Shown here: positions 10,301 through 18,614 of the stretch, in pieces | Layout of the letters: every line of letters begins with the position of its first letter | Position numbering within the stretch: the stretch's first letter is position 1 | Source of the DNA: Prevotellaceae bacterium | Lineage (GTDB): Bacteria > Bacteroidota > Bacteroidia > Bacteroidales > Bacteroidaceae | Direction of reading: 5' to 3' | DNA length: 42,096 bases | Assembly (NCBI GenBank): GCA_003150315.1 | Contig: QAML01000052.1 | Span: 1-42,096 of the forward strand | Position numbers and translations under genes: made by a program | Notes under the pieces: generated by a model | Seen by the model: only the letters and a program-made list of their open reading frames with translations | What the model was told of the DNA's origin: nothing | The model's database searches: none

Positions 10301-13300
10301 CGACTTGCTCTCATCCATGCGGCTGTTGAAATGCTTTCCCGGGTCTACGCCGTCGAGCAAGTCTTTCATCACGCGGTCGGCAACTTCTTCGGCACTCTTG
10401 TAGTGAATATGGAGGAAGTCGGCAACGCTCTTCCAGAACTTCCGCAAAGCCTGCTTAACCCTCTCCAACGCACTTATGGCTTCCGCTTTCTCGAACACAC
10501 CGCTTTTGTCCCCGGCAATCTTGCGCTGCTCTTCGCGCAAACGTTCCGCGCCGCGTCTGCCCGAATATGTGGCAAGTACCTCGTCGGCTATATCGTTGTC
10601 GGTATTTAATTCGGGATAACGCTTCTTCACCTCATCCCAAACCGAAGTGTCTTTCATAAGCTCCACTATGTTCTGCCACTCCTTCGGGTTCTGCCCTCGC
10701 AAGGCTGCGGCCCACAAATGGGCGTATTCATGTATCGGGGTCTCCGTATTGGCAATCTTCGGGTCTATGTATATCTTGCCGCCAACGGTAAAGCCGTATG
10801 CCTCGCCTTTTGCTGTACGGAAGAATCGTACCCGGTCGGTTATCTCGGCATTCACTTCCTGGCGTTCTGCAAGCCCTGTAGTGTCCTCAAACTCGCCACT
10901 GTACAATGCCTGCTTTATCGAACATACAATATCCGCCAGAGGCTTGCCCTCTGCACGGCGCAACTTTATCGCGTCGTAGTAGTATTCCACCACGTGCGCC
11001 TTACCGTCGTTTGTCATTCCCTCGCTCTTCTTCGGCGACACTACGATACTTATGCCGTCCGTCTCACCGTTCGCGTCGAAGTTTGACACCTTGGCGTTAT
11101 GATTGCTCAAACGTATTGTGATTATCTTGCCATTCTTAGTCTCGAATGAGGCATACTCACTCGCGCTGCCGCCGCGCTTTGCGCCAAGGGCTTTGGCTAC
11201 ATCGCCGATGAAAGTATTTATACGGTTCGACAGATTTTCATACTTTTCCTTTGTGTCGTCAAGCTCTTTCAGTATCTTTGCACCGTCAGCACTTGAAACG
11301 ACAGTAGGTTGATGTTTCTCATCATGGGAGGCGGACACGGTTTCAAGTGCTCTTCTTTTCTTAGCACTCAACTTCGCTTTCCCGTTCGCTTCATCCAGCA
11401 CACGCCGCCCCGCTTCTTCATCGGTAATAACTTCCATGCCGCTCTCACGCAATCTGTCAATCACGGCATCACGAGGAACGCGTTCCTCCTGAGACATCTC
11501 ACTGACAACTTCCCCTCTGTGATACAAAACGGTGTTCCCGGTCTCCTCATCTACCCGTTCTTGCACGGTGTCAAATATTTTTCGCAAATCCGCGCCGAAC
11601 TCTTCCAACTCTTGTTGTGAGGGATATACATACCCTACCAAAGCAGAGGGGGATTTTCTGAACTCTTCGAACGTCATAGGGGGACGGTCTTGTCCGCACA
11701 TTAATACGTAAAAGTCATAATTGCCTTTTGCATATCTTTCTTCCGCCGCCGGGTCGTTATCGGTAAGAAAACTGTTACGTTCACCTTTCTTGCTAATCTC
11801 GTCAAATACCCACATAGCGAACATTCGGGCTGTTTCTTCCCTCCGTGTCCCCCAATAACTCGCCCCCGCGTCTCTCGAACGTCTGTGATAGTCGGAGTTC
11901 TCGGTGTCTGACACCAGCTTATCATACGCTTTGCGCAATTCTCCGCGCATGGCTATTCCTTTGCCTTCTGTTACCATACCCAACTTAACATTCCCCCGGC
12001 GGGCAAAATAATTGTCGAGGGCATGCCACCACTCATGAGCCAGACTGCCCGCCCCCATTGTCTTAGTCAGATTTATAACGACCTCTTCTCTTTCATAGTG
12101 CGCCTTTGCGCCACCGCCTCCGCGTGCCCCGAATGCAATGCCGAGTTCGCCGTTAAGACTGACAGCTCGGGGAGAAATACCGAGAATTTTTGCCAAATCC
12201 ATAAAACTGTCAAAAGCATTGTTCAGTGCCGCCTGACGGTCTTTCTGATTTGTCCAATTGCCGAACTGTACTCCGCGAAAGCCAAACTGCTCTCTGAATT
12301 GTTCGGCGGTTATGTCTTCGCCTTTGCGGTAGTCCTCTCCGACACGCTCACTGCTCCCGTTGAGGAATACAAAGTCCTTGCGGCGGCGATTAATGTCGTC
12401 AATTTTAGCATCCCACTCCACACGATGCTTTTCTATATACGCCACCGCTTCTTTTCGGGTAGAAAATCCGTTGGCTAACGAATAGGGAAGAGTATTAAAT
12501 GCCGTGCTTTTAGGGGCGTACCTCTCATCTAATACAACCGCGTACTTCCACGCATTGCCGTCTTCGGTATAAGCTTGTATGCGGACGTAATCTTTTTGGG
12601 GGCGCTTCTCATTCTTACCGCCGCTTTCGCGCGCTTTTGCGAGTTTCTCGTTTACAATGGCATTCAATTTTTCATGCTCCGTGTCTATGGCTGCCAGGGC
12701 GTCTTTCTTACTCGAAAAGGTCAGCCCTGTAGAAATATCTTTTTCACCCAAATGAAATTTCAACTCATAATTGCCATATCCGATAAACTCCTTGTTCTCT
12801 ATGGGGGTACTTGCTTGTCTGTATTTTCCGCCGGCTTTGTATTCTTCCGCGAATTTCTCTGCTTCTTCTTTGGTCTTAAAAAGATGCTTTTCCTGGCGTT
12901 TTGAGGATGATGTCCCAAGTGTCAATACCTGCCAACCGGTACTTTCCCATACGGGATTAATGCCTGCCAATCTAAAAATGCTGTTCGGGTGGTCTGTATC
13001 TTCATCGGCATTTTTGACCTTGGAAAGATATGTTATTTCGTCAACAACATCTTCAAACGACTGCAACGCACGGGTAGGATATATCTTTTTTCCGCTATTA
13101 TCCGTTAATTCGTAGTGGTCAAAAAACGTAGAAGACCCGACACCCGAGACCGGTAACTTGAACTCCCCGATATTGTCATATCCCAGACGCTCGTACACTG
13201 CCATATATACTGCCGTCGGATTTAGAGGGTAACACTTACCCTCGAATTTCTCTCCCGGATTCCATTCTTCGAGTTGCTTTTTTCGTCTGTCTATATCGTC

Positions 13301-16048
13301 CTCCCGATACGCCTTTGCCGACAATATCTCGTCAATTAATTTATCACGGGTAGTTTCGTCTGCCTCGAATAAGGCTCGCAAAGTCTGAGCTCCGAAATAC
13401 GCATCTTTAGCCCATGCCTCCAAATTCTTTTGGCTCTCTCCTTTTTTCCACCCGCTTAGCAAACGCGGCTTATTCTTTGACAGATAAGTCGCCATTACGG
13501 CTTCCGCAAAACGCGCATCTCTCTGTCGAAGCAAGCCCTGCTCTACAGCTGTCTTAAGGTCCGGACGCTTAAATGCTTTCGAGAAAGGCAACGTTATCAG
13601 ACTTTCGAGAGTCGTTTCTTTTAACTTGTTTGAGAAGTCGCGTAGTAAGTCCTTCCTCGCGCCCGAGATTTTTTCTCCGACATCGCTTATTTTGTTTTGT
13701 CTGTCCTCTTCAGATTTTTCTTTCTTTTCTTGCTTCGTTTCCGGAGATTCGCTAACTTTACCCATAGAAACAGTGTTTCCCGGATAAGCGTAGCCGTTAG
13801 CCTCCACCAACTCATCCTCCACAGACACTAACCCCATAAGCATTGCCGTGCCTTTCTCCGATTTTGCAACAAGTATCATGCCGTCTTTCGTATACAGCAG
13901 TTCGCTTGTGTCCAATTGCTTCATCGCACGAAGCATCAGATTTAATCTGTTTGCTTTGAAAACCTCTACCGTACCGTCAGGGAAACGCAAAGATATATAG
14001 GCGTGCTTGTTTGCTCTCAGAACTCCCGCAACGAACTTACGCAAGTCTTCTACGTCAATGTTTGAGGATTTGGTTTTCTTTGCGACGGGTATTACTTTTT
14101 GCCAGTCGGGGAACTTGTTTTCCATTGCCGCCCCGTCTTTTCCTATGATTTTGCCCTTCAGCTTCGGGTCATAGCTGCCTTTGTCCGCCACGAGTATTCT
14201 ACCGTCCGTTGCAACGGCAAAACCGCTCTTGTCGTGGTAAACACCCCCGAGCCTTTCTGCGTATGAGGAATCCTTTGGAGCAATATAGTCGGTCATCTTG
14301 AATGTGCCGCTCACACGCTTCACGGGCTCGACATACTGATTTTCCAACATCCAATCATGCAGGCTGACATCTCCACGGTTTTGCGCCCTCCACTGCCATT
14401 CGTACTCTAACAGAAAAGACGGCTTCGCCTTACTGCGCGCCTTGGACAGTTCTTTGTTCGTCAACTTCGATGCAAGTCGTCGCGCAGCCTTTTCCTTGCC
14501 TTTATCCAAAGCCTCCAATACGGCGTCAATCTTGGCATCGTCAACGCCGTTTTTCTCTTCGGATTTTGGCTTAACCTCTTCGGATTTCAACTTAGCCGTG
14601 GCTTCTTCCTTAGCTTTCAGCCGGTCGATTTCGGACTGCACGATTTTCTTATCCGCTCCGGGATAATCCTTGATTTCTTCGAGGTGCTTAATCTGCACTT
14701 CGATATTCTGCGGTTCATTCTGACTTTGCCGCGTCTGCTGTCTCTTTACATCCGGCGCGGATTTCGACTTAGCTTCTTTTACCTTTGCCGATATAGAATT
14801 CTCCGCTTTTTCTTGCTTCGTTTCCGGGGATTCGCTAACTTTGCCCGTGGAAGTTGTAGGAACGTTCATGCTGGGGGATACCTGTGTGTCGCTTTGCTCG
14901 GTATCCTGCGATGTTTCAACAGTTTCGACAGATTGTTTAACCGTAGTATGGCGGTTATACACTTCCTCGTTTTTCTTCCCGTAAGAAGTCTTAAATATTC
15001 CGGCGGTGTTTATATTCCAATATGTGCCGTCGTCCGACAATTCTACCATAAGAGTATTATTATGCTTGTCGGTTAGTTGCAACCTGTAAGTCTGGCGTCC
15101 GTCTCTCAAAGAGCCTTTTTTTATAACGTCATAGTTTTTGGCGACCTTTTCTATAAAGTCAATTACAGATTTATAGCCGGCTTTTCTTATTTGTTCCCCG
15201 TGGCGTGCCTCTATATGTGCAAGCCCGTAGCCATCATTAGTTGAAGTATTGGTTATTACGCCCTCGCTAAGTAAAATAGGAGCTTCCGTCAGACCTGTAT
15301 TTTTACCTATCTCACCAAAAGCCAAATCTCCATTAGATGTAAGGACAAATTGCCTACCATTTTCGTCTATTTCATCAGAAAGTTTTACGCCCGTTTCCTC
15401 TTCGGCTTCCGCTTTCGCCCTTGCCTTAGCTTCTTCCTCTTCGGCTTTTGCTTTCGCTTCTACCTCTGCCTTTCGGCTGTTCTCCACCTCGGCGATAGCT
15501 TTCCATTGCTCCAGCTCCTGTCTTGCCGCTGCAATAGCTGCTTTATGCTCTTTGGCGGCGGCTATCTTCTCCGCCACCGTTGCCCCGGGCTTGGGATTAG
15601 AGGATTCGAGCTTCTTCAAAGCCGCCTCCTTGTCTCTCACCGTGCTGTCAACGACAGAACGCGCCATGTCCTCGTCGCCCTCTGTCTGCTCCACGATAGC
15701 GTCCCATGCCGTGTCGGCATCCGTCTGCGTGTATTGCGGATTACCCTCTTCGTCTTTCGGTATGCGCTCAAAAGCGGATTCTTCCGTTGTCCCGCGTTCT
15801 TGCTCGGTGTCCTGCTCTCCCGTGGGATTTTCCTCTGTCATGTCTGCGGGGTTCTCGGCTGTCTCCTCCTTGTACAACATGCCGTTAATCTCTTCGGGTG
15901 TCAGCGATTTCACCACACGTCCACTAACAGGCTCGGAGAACTCCACCATAACACGCCCGTCTTCGTCCGCGCCCGAAATCACACGTTTTCTACTACTTTC
16001 CTTTACAATCTTACACGCATCTGCAAGCACAATTCTGAATTCTTCCAT
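7376..16048 (-). CDS. Large polyvalent mobile-element protein, 2890 residues, C-terminally truncated
   Basis: One uninterrupted frame that joins many domains seen in phage and conjugative-element polyvalent proteins. Approximate order: alanine/glutamate/lysine coiled coil (165-215); PBECR-type (barnase/EndoU/ColE5/RelE-like) domain with GLAHIEARHG (219-370); low-complexity linker; sliding-clamp-like region (VATDGRI, FPDWQKVIP; 581-735); LPD-type helical region (from 787); LPD1 with FGFRGVQFGNW and a zincin H1338-E-W-W-H1342; second zincin H1773-E-Y-A-H1777 with a downstream DEVLATY; LPD3-like domain (about 1885-2055); a YMSFEKDG...VRSSDH module (2105-2220); third zincin H2343-E-A-V-A-H2347; MuF C-terminal domain (2546-2673); and the start of an LPD38-like region that stops at residue 2890. 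Homologues of that last region, as recalled, continue further. Parts are GC-rich (41 of 60 bases at 7501-7560 by hand count, against 25 of 60 at 5041-5100 in lon). No integrase, portal, capsid or relaxase gene is adjacent. The role is inferred: a protein delivered or expressed by a mobile element to act on the host. LPD numbers are from memory. Confidence 0.85.
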   Translation of the reverse strand: MEEFRIVLADACKIVKESSRKRVISGADEDGRVMVEFSEPVSGRVVKSLTPEEINGMLYKEETAENPADMTEENPTGEQDTEQERGTTEESAFERIPKDEEGNPQYTQTDADTAWDAIVEQTEGDEDMARSVVDSTVRDKEAALKKLESSNPKPGATVAEKIAAAKEHKAAIAAARQELEQWKAIAEVENSRKAEVEAKAKAEEEEAKARAKAEAEEETGVKLSDEIDENGRQFVLTSNGDLAFGEIGKNTGLTEAPILLSEGVITNTSTNDGYGLAHIEARHGEQIRKAGYKSVIDFIEKVAKNYDVIKKGSLRDGRQTYRLQLTDKHNNTLMVELSDDGTYWNINTAGIFKTSYGKKNEEVYNRHTTVKQSVETVETSQDTEQSDTQVSPSMNVPTTSTGKVSESPETKQEKAENSISAKVKEAKSKSAPDVKRQQTRQSQNEPQNIEVQIKHLEEIKDYPGADKKIVQSEIDRLKAKEEATAKLKSEEVKPKSEEKNGVDDAKIDAVLEALDKGKEKAARRLASKLTNKELSKARSKAKPSFLLEYEWQWRAQNRGDVSLHDWMLENQYVEPVKRVSGTFKMTDYIAPKDSSYAERLGGVYHDKSGFAVATDGRILVADKGSYDPKLKGKIIGKDGAAMENKFPDWQKVIPVAKKTKSSNIDVEDLRKFVAGVLRANKHAYISLRFPDGTVEVFKANRLNLMLRAMKQLDTSELLYTKDGMILVAKSEKGTAMLMGLVSVEDELVEANGYAYPGNTVSMGKVSESPETKQEKKEKSEEDRQNKISDVGEKISGARKDLLRDFSNKLKETTLESLITLPFSKAFKRPDLKTAVEQGLLRQRDARFAEAVMATYLSKNKPRLLSGWKKGESQKNLEAWAKDAYFGAQTLRALFEADETTRDKLIDEILSAKAYREDDIDRRKKQLEEWNPGEKFEGKCYPLNPTAVYMAVYERLGYDNIGEFKLPVSGVGSSTFFDHYELTDNSGKKIYPTRALQSFEDVVDEITYLSKVKNADEDTDHPNSIFRLAGINPVWESTGWQVLTLGTSSSKRQEKHLFKTKEEAEKFAEEYKAGGKYRQASTPIENKEFIGYGNYELKFHLGEKDISTGLTFSSKKDALAAIDTEHEKLNAIVNEKLAKARESGGKNEKRPQKDYVRIQAYTEDGNAWKYAVVLDERYAPKSTAFNTLPYSLANGFSTRKEAVAYIEKHRVEWDAKIDDINRRRKDFVFLNGSSERVGEDYRKGEDITAEQFREQFGFRGVQFGNWTNQKDRQAALNNAFDSFMDLAKILGISPRAVSLNGELGIAFGARGGGGAKAHYEREEVVINLTKTMGAGSLAHEWWHALDNYFARRGNVKLGMVTEGKGIAMRGELRKAYDKLVSDTENSDYHRRSRDAGASYWGTRREETARMFAMWVFDEISKKGERNSFLTDNDPAAEERYAKGNYDFYVLMCGQDRPPMTFEEFRKSPSALVGYVYPSQQELEEFGADLRKIFDTVQERVDEETGNTVLYHRGEVVSEMSQEERVPRDAVIDRLRESGMEVITDEEAGRRVLDEANGKAKLSAKKRRALETVSASHDEKHQPTVVSSADGAKILKELDDTKEKYENLSNRINTFIGDVAKALGAKRGGSASEYASFETKNGKIITIRLSNHNAKVSNFDANGETDGISIVVSPKKSEGMTNDGKAHVVEYYYDAIKLRRAEGKPLADIVCSIKQALYSGEFEDTTGLAERQEVNAEITDRVRFFRTAKGEAYGFTVGGKIYIDPKIANTETPIHEYAHLWAAALRGQNPKEWQNIVELMKDTSVWDEVKKRYPELNTDNDIADEVLATYSGRRGAERLREEQRKIAGDKSGVFEKAEAISALERVKQALRKFWKSVADFLHIHYKSAEEVADRVMKDLLDGVDPGKHFNSRMDESKSERIEKLRESKPVEITGNEYKGKYELNRESAKEWLKNNLRGEYRIKDTGETVELRKDGIQKVTSHSMGNEAHLKSLAVIPQMIENSIFIDEVPNEKNNGKYDRYRYYVCGLKIGGEDYTAKITIGVKGGYKYYDHSLTQIEKGSLLDNIDALSTTYDDKGTTLSSVGKDSRLLSILQVNDEKKPSDGLYRVGGGKELRDGRKIEFVRKPTATYNALARHLQAEGIKPDMHEARTGSRYMSFEKDGVQWEVRSSDHTKPEYYGEAQKPVELTYYKDKQGEENLSVSVDLGTSGYNIEDMKALMAEIDRLKNDAGEVKESFDRGVASNEVVERYPLLSQALGVKSENEVRAKEEAREHAEEARKQEMRSAVEDMAGKLHLNNVDIVDKPAGRGAGRRERAKGMFERSTGRITINIGNCADKRDAVVTLLHEAVAHHGLRKLFGENFETFLGNVYNSANAEIRRIIDKHSSRYGGDKRTATEEYMASLAERTDFENAKKSGWWQRIKDFFLKMLEKIGLKGFKGEDLSDNELRYVLCRSYENLKSGGKDTVFSAADDLAKQSEFKVGEFTPDAKSEGSVAALNTRFNNELQQQIDGNLPSNHIYQMGNPGQILRSTGVPDLPIQMNAKRLQDKATLFDHNFELYEVKDLVKALQNPLAVFSYGDKTKAQNIIVPLQKDGKNFIVGLSLNPTVGGKALEINSIRNVFPKDNSEWLNWISQGKALYLDKEKIQTLIAQQRTNLADVEYLDLDSAAKVVENFENPKPESKNDALFRDGAAKDYEKAQARETYERRVSTDMFQSREAIQDSMLSLKVAMDAIEEATAGKAKRIEDYDGFENAYLGENRLSSVNQAESAAFAHLLIRPMMEEVNRLAPTAEDRAELIDYMFAKHGLERNAYMRQRAAEKKLAEYKKQNPGMAKTAAGFIDAERDYAGLTTLTGEADVSAAEAEAQRMVAEYEKTTHFMELGMRYMYVERRSVR
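13725..13763 (-). repeat. Intragenic 39-bp direct repeat in the giant gene, copy B
   Basis: It matches 14808-14846 at all but two positions and encodes the same peptide, GKVSESPETKQEK (around residues 762-774). The copies are 1083 bp (361 codons) apart and in frame. They bracket residues 415-761, which include the clamp-like region. Confidence 0.9.
14808..14846 (-). repeat. Intragenic 39-bp direct repeat in the giant gene, copy A
   Basis: Partner of 13725-13763. It encodes GKVSESPETKQEK at about residues 402-414, in the linker after the PBECR-like domain. Recombination between the two would remove an in-frame 361-codon module. Confidence 0.9.
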
Positions 16049-16135
16049 ATTATATAACCGATGCCTGCATGAAAATTAGTAACTTTGTACAAATGTTTTT
16101 CTACCTAATAACAACTTGATTGTAAATCATTCAAA

Positions 16136-16684
16136 ATGACTATTACTGATACTTCACAATATCACAGTAAAGACATAATGGAGTTTGTGACAGTGGGGTT
16201 TGAATTTTGCAAGCGCATTGAAAACGTCAATTCCACAAAGCGCAAAGATTTTATAGACTCCATGCTAAAAATTCTACCTCTCTTATATGTAAAATCTCAA
16301 ATTGTCCTGAATTTTCAAACTGACGAGGATTTCTACCTCGAACACATCGTAACAGAGGCAGACTATAATGCTATACAAAACAGCATTGCAGACACAATGA
16401 GCACATACGATGATTTTCTTGATGTTTTTCAAGAAGACATGAAATATAGCGACGAGCCCATACACTGTACCGTTTCAGAATGTCTTGCCGATATTTATCA
16501 GGAATTGGCGGATTTCTTGTATGTGTTCAAACAAGACAATGAAGAATCCACCTATGCTGCTCTTTGCGAAATATCTGACAGTTTCGCTGAAAGATGGGGA
16601 CAAATTCTTGTCAATGTAATGCGTCCGTTACACGAAACAAAATACAATGTACACTCGGATATTTACCAAGAAGTAAATGACTAA
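16136..16684 (+). CDS. DUF5063 domain-containing protein
   Basis: A soluble, acidic protein of 182 residues with no signal peptide or membrane segment. The sequence (HSKDIMEFVTVGFEFCKRIEN near the start, a mostly helical body, ending RWGQILVNVMRPLHETKYNV) fits the Bacteroidetes DUF5063 family, which has no known biochemical function. It is the first gene of a three-gene operon and overlaps the exonuclease gene by 8 nt. The same trio (DUF5063, 3'-5' exonuclease, RlmI-like methyltransferase) is recalled as conserved in Bacteroidetes, suggesting a link to RNA metabolism, but this is inference. A -7-like TAACTTTG lies at 16080-16087 without a clear -33 box. Confidence 0.8.
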   Translation: MTITDTSQYHSKDIMEFVTVGFEFCKRIENVNSTKRKDFIDSMLKILPLLYVKSQIVLNFQTDEDFYLEHIVTEADYNAIQNSIADTMSTYDDFLDVFQEDMKYSDEPIHCTVSECLADIYQELADFLYVFKQDNEESTYAALCEISDSFAERWGQILVNVMRPLHETKYNVHSDIYQEVND

Positions 16685-17300
16685 TCTATACCCAACCATA
16701 TCAAAAGAAGAAATAAACGAAATGCCCCTTGTGGCATTCGAAGGAAAAATCGTTGTTGTCTCAACTTTGTCCGAAGCAGAAAAAGCCTGTGAGTTTCTTT
16801 GCAAACAAAATATTGTAGGAATAGACACAGAAACCAAACCTTCGTTTCACAAGGGAGTGTCACACAAAGTTGCGCTGTTGCAAGTTTCAACGGAAGATAT
16901 ATGTTTCCTTTTTCGTTTGAACATTATCGGTTTGTGCGCCCCCGTAAAGAAATTTCTTTCAAACAGAAAGACATTAAAAGTTGGTTTGTCCTTGCACGAT
17001 GACATTCTTTCACTGCATCGCAGAGGAGACTTTCGGGTTGGAAAATTTATAGATATACAAACAATTGCTCCTCAATTCGGAATTAAAGACCTTTCACTGC
17101 AAAAAATATATGCCAATCTGTTTGGCAAAAAGATTTCAAAGGGACAACGATTAAGCAATTGGGAAGCTGACGTATTTACCGAAGCTCAAAAAAAATATGC
17201 TGCTACAGATGCTTGGACTTGTCTAAACCTTTACAACGAATTCTGTAGACTTAAAACCCAAAAAGACTATATATTATTAGAAAACGATAATGAACAGTAA
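16677..17300 (+). CDS. 3'-5' exonuclease, RNase D / WRN-type DEDDy domain
   Basis: A 207-residue single-domain exonuclease that would trim RNA or DNA 3' ends with two metal ions. The DEDDy residues are visible: Asp and Glu in VGIDTETKPSF, Asp in LKVGLSLHDDILSL, and the Tyr/Asp pair in KYAATDAWTCLNLY. There is no HRDC domain, so it is shorter than classical RNase D and resembles the isolated WRN exonuclease domain. The ATG at 16677 overlaps the end of the DUF5063 gene by 8 nt, and its own end overlaps the methyltransferase gene by 11 nt. Substrate (tRNA, rRNA or DNA) cannot be read from the sequence. Confidence 0.88.
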   Translation: MTNLYPTISKEEINEMPLVAFEGKIVVVSTLSEAEKACEFLCKQNIVGIDTETKPSFHKGVSHKVALLQVSTEDICFLFRLNIIGLCAPVKKFLSNRKTLKVGLSLHDDILSLHRRGDFRVGKFIDIQTIAPQFGIKDLSLQKIYANLFGKKISKGQRLSNWEADVFTEAQKKYAATDAWTCLNLYNEFCRLKTQKDYILLENDNEQ

Positions 17301-18474
17301 GAACATAACGCTAAAACGCGGCAAAGATGCAAGTTTGAACAGATTTCACCCGTGGATATTCTCCGGCGCGATTGCTAAAATGAACAATGGCATAACAGAC
17401 GGAGATGTAGTGAAAGTTTATAACAGCGAAAACAAATATGTCGCCACAGGACATTACCAACGTGGCTCTATAGCTGTAAGAGTTCTTTCATTCAAGAACG
17501 AAGAAATTAATGCCGATTTCTGGCACGACCGCATAAAAAAAGCATTTGATTTGCGTAAAATCATATTTGCAAACAATCCCGACACTGACACTTTCCGACT
17601 TGTACATGGCGAGGGCGACAATCTTTCCGGACTTATAGTTGACATCTATGGTGCAACTGCCGTTATGCAAGCTCATAGCACAGGAATTCATTTTTCGAGA
17701 AACGATATTGCCCAAGCCATAATTGATGTCATGGGAGGCAAAGTTTCTTCTGTGTATTACAAAAGCGGAACTACACTTCCTTTTGTGGAAGAAACCGACG
17801 AACACGATGGGTTTCTAATAGGAAAAACGGCAGAAAACGTTGCTTTCGAAAACGGATTGAAATTTCACATAGATTGGGAGAGAGGACAAAAAACAGGCTT
17901 CTTTGTTGATCAACGCGACAACAGGAAACTAACGGAAAACTACGCTTACGGTAAAAAAGTATTGAACATGTTTTGCTACACAGGAGGGTTTTCGGTTTAC
18001 GCATTGCGTGGAGGAGCCAAACTGGTGCATTCAGTGGACAGTTCAGCCAAAGCTATTGACATTACAAATCAAAATGTAGAATTAAACTTCCCCAACTGCA
18101 ATAATCACCAAGCATATGCCGAAGATGCTTTCAAGTTTCTGCAAAACATGGAAAAAGATGCGTATGACTTCATAATACTTGATCCTCCAGCCTTTGCCAA
18201 ACATCTTAACGCAGTAAAGAGTGCGTTGCGCGGATATACAAGGCTAAATCAAAAAGCCATTGAAAAAATATCATCGGGAGGCATTCTTTTCACATTCAGT
18301 TGCTCACAAGCAGTTAGCAAGGAGCAATTCCGTCTTGCGGTTTTCACTGCAGCCGCTCAAAGTGGCAGAAAAGTGAGAATTATCCACCAATTGCATCAGA
18401 GCGCAGACCATCCAATAAATATTTATCACCCGGAAAGCGAGTATTTGAAAGGTATGGCTTTATATATAGAATAG
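17290..18474 (+). CDS. Class I SAM-dependent rRNA methyltransferase (RlmI-like)
   Basis: A 394-residue protein of the RlmI/YccW family, which in E. coli makes m5C1962 in 23S rRNA. The N-terminal PUA domain (KRGKDASLNRFHPWIFSGAI, through about residue 75) binds RNA. The Rossmann methyltransferase core follows: FFVDQRDNRK, the SAM loop VLNMFCYTGGFSVYALRGG, and the acidic VDSS. The motif IILDPPAFAK precedes the FSCSQAV cysteine motif used by m5C enzymes. It is the last gene of the operon. No strong terminator is seen directly after the stop; the next structured element is the promoter-hairpin pair near 18600. The exact rRNA position is not certain in this lineage. Confidence 0.88.
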   Translation: MNSKNITLKRGKDASLNRFHPWIFSGAIAKMNNGITDGDVVKVYNSENKYVATGHYQRGSIAVRVLSFKNEEINADFWHDRIKKAFDLRKIIFANNPDTDTFRLVHGEGDNLSGLIVDIYGATAVMQAHSTGIHFSRNDIAQAIIDVMGGKVSSVYYKSGTTLPFVEETDEHDGFLIGKTAENVAFENGLKFHIDWERGQKTGFFVDQRDNRKLTENYAYGKKVLNMFCYTGGFSVYALRGGAKLVHSVDSSAKAIDITNQNVELNFPNCNNHQAYAEDAFKFLQNMEKDAYDFIILDPPAFAKHLNAVKSALRGYTRLNQKAIEKISSGGILFTFSCSQAVSKEQFRLAVFTAAAQSGRKVRIIHQLHQSADHPINIYHPESEYLKGMALYIE

Positions 18475-18577
18475 GACTTCCTTGCCGAGTAAACCCACGG
18501 TTTTGAAATTCACGCTTGGCAAAGACAAAGATAAAACCATAAAAAACGATAGACTTGCGATTTTTTTTATCAGAGAA

Positions 18578-18608
18578 TTTGTCGGTAAAATTAAAAGCAG
18601 TACTTTTG
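18578..18608 (+). promoter_or_regulatory. Strong orphan promoter in the gap after the RlmI-like gene
   Basis: TTTG at 18578-18581, exactly 19 bp, then TACTTTTG at 18601-18608: a full match to the Bacteroidetes housekeeping consensus. It points right, away from the RlmI-like gene and towards the 3' end of a convergent gene, so it drives no recognised ORF. Confidence 0.65.
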
Positions 18609-18614
18609 CATCGT

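Noticed and set aside
15249..16079. A 276-codon open frame on the plus strand, opposite the N-terminal part of the giant gene
   Set aside because: It is the mirror of the alanine/glutamate-rich coding region on the minus strand; its serine/alanine/phenylalanine-heavy translation shows no domain and it is unsupported by any promoter.
7240..16135. Possible attachment-site direct repeats at the ends of the giant gene
   Set aside because: Only short AT-rich matches (such as AAATTAG) occur at both ends. Nothing long enough to call an att site was found.
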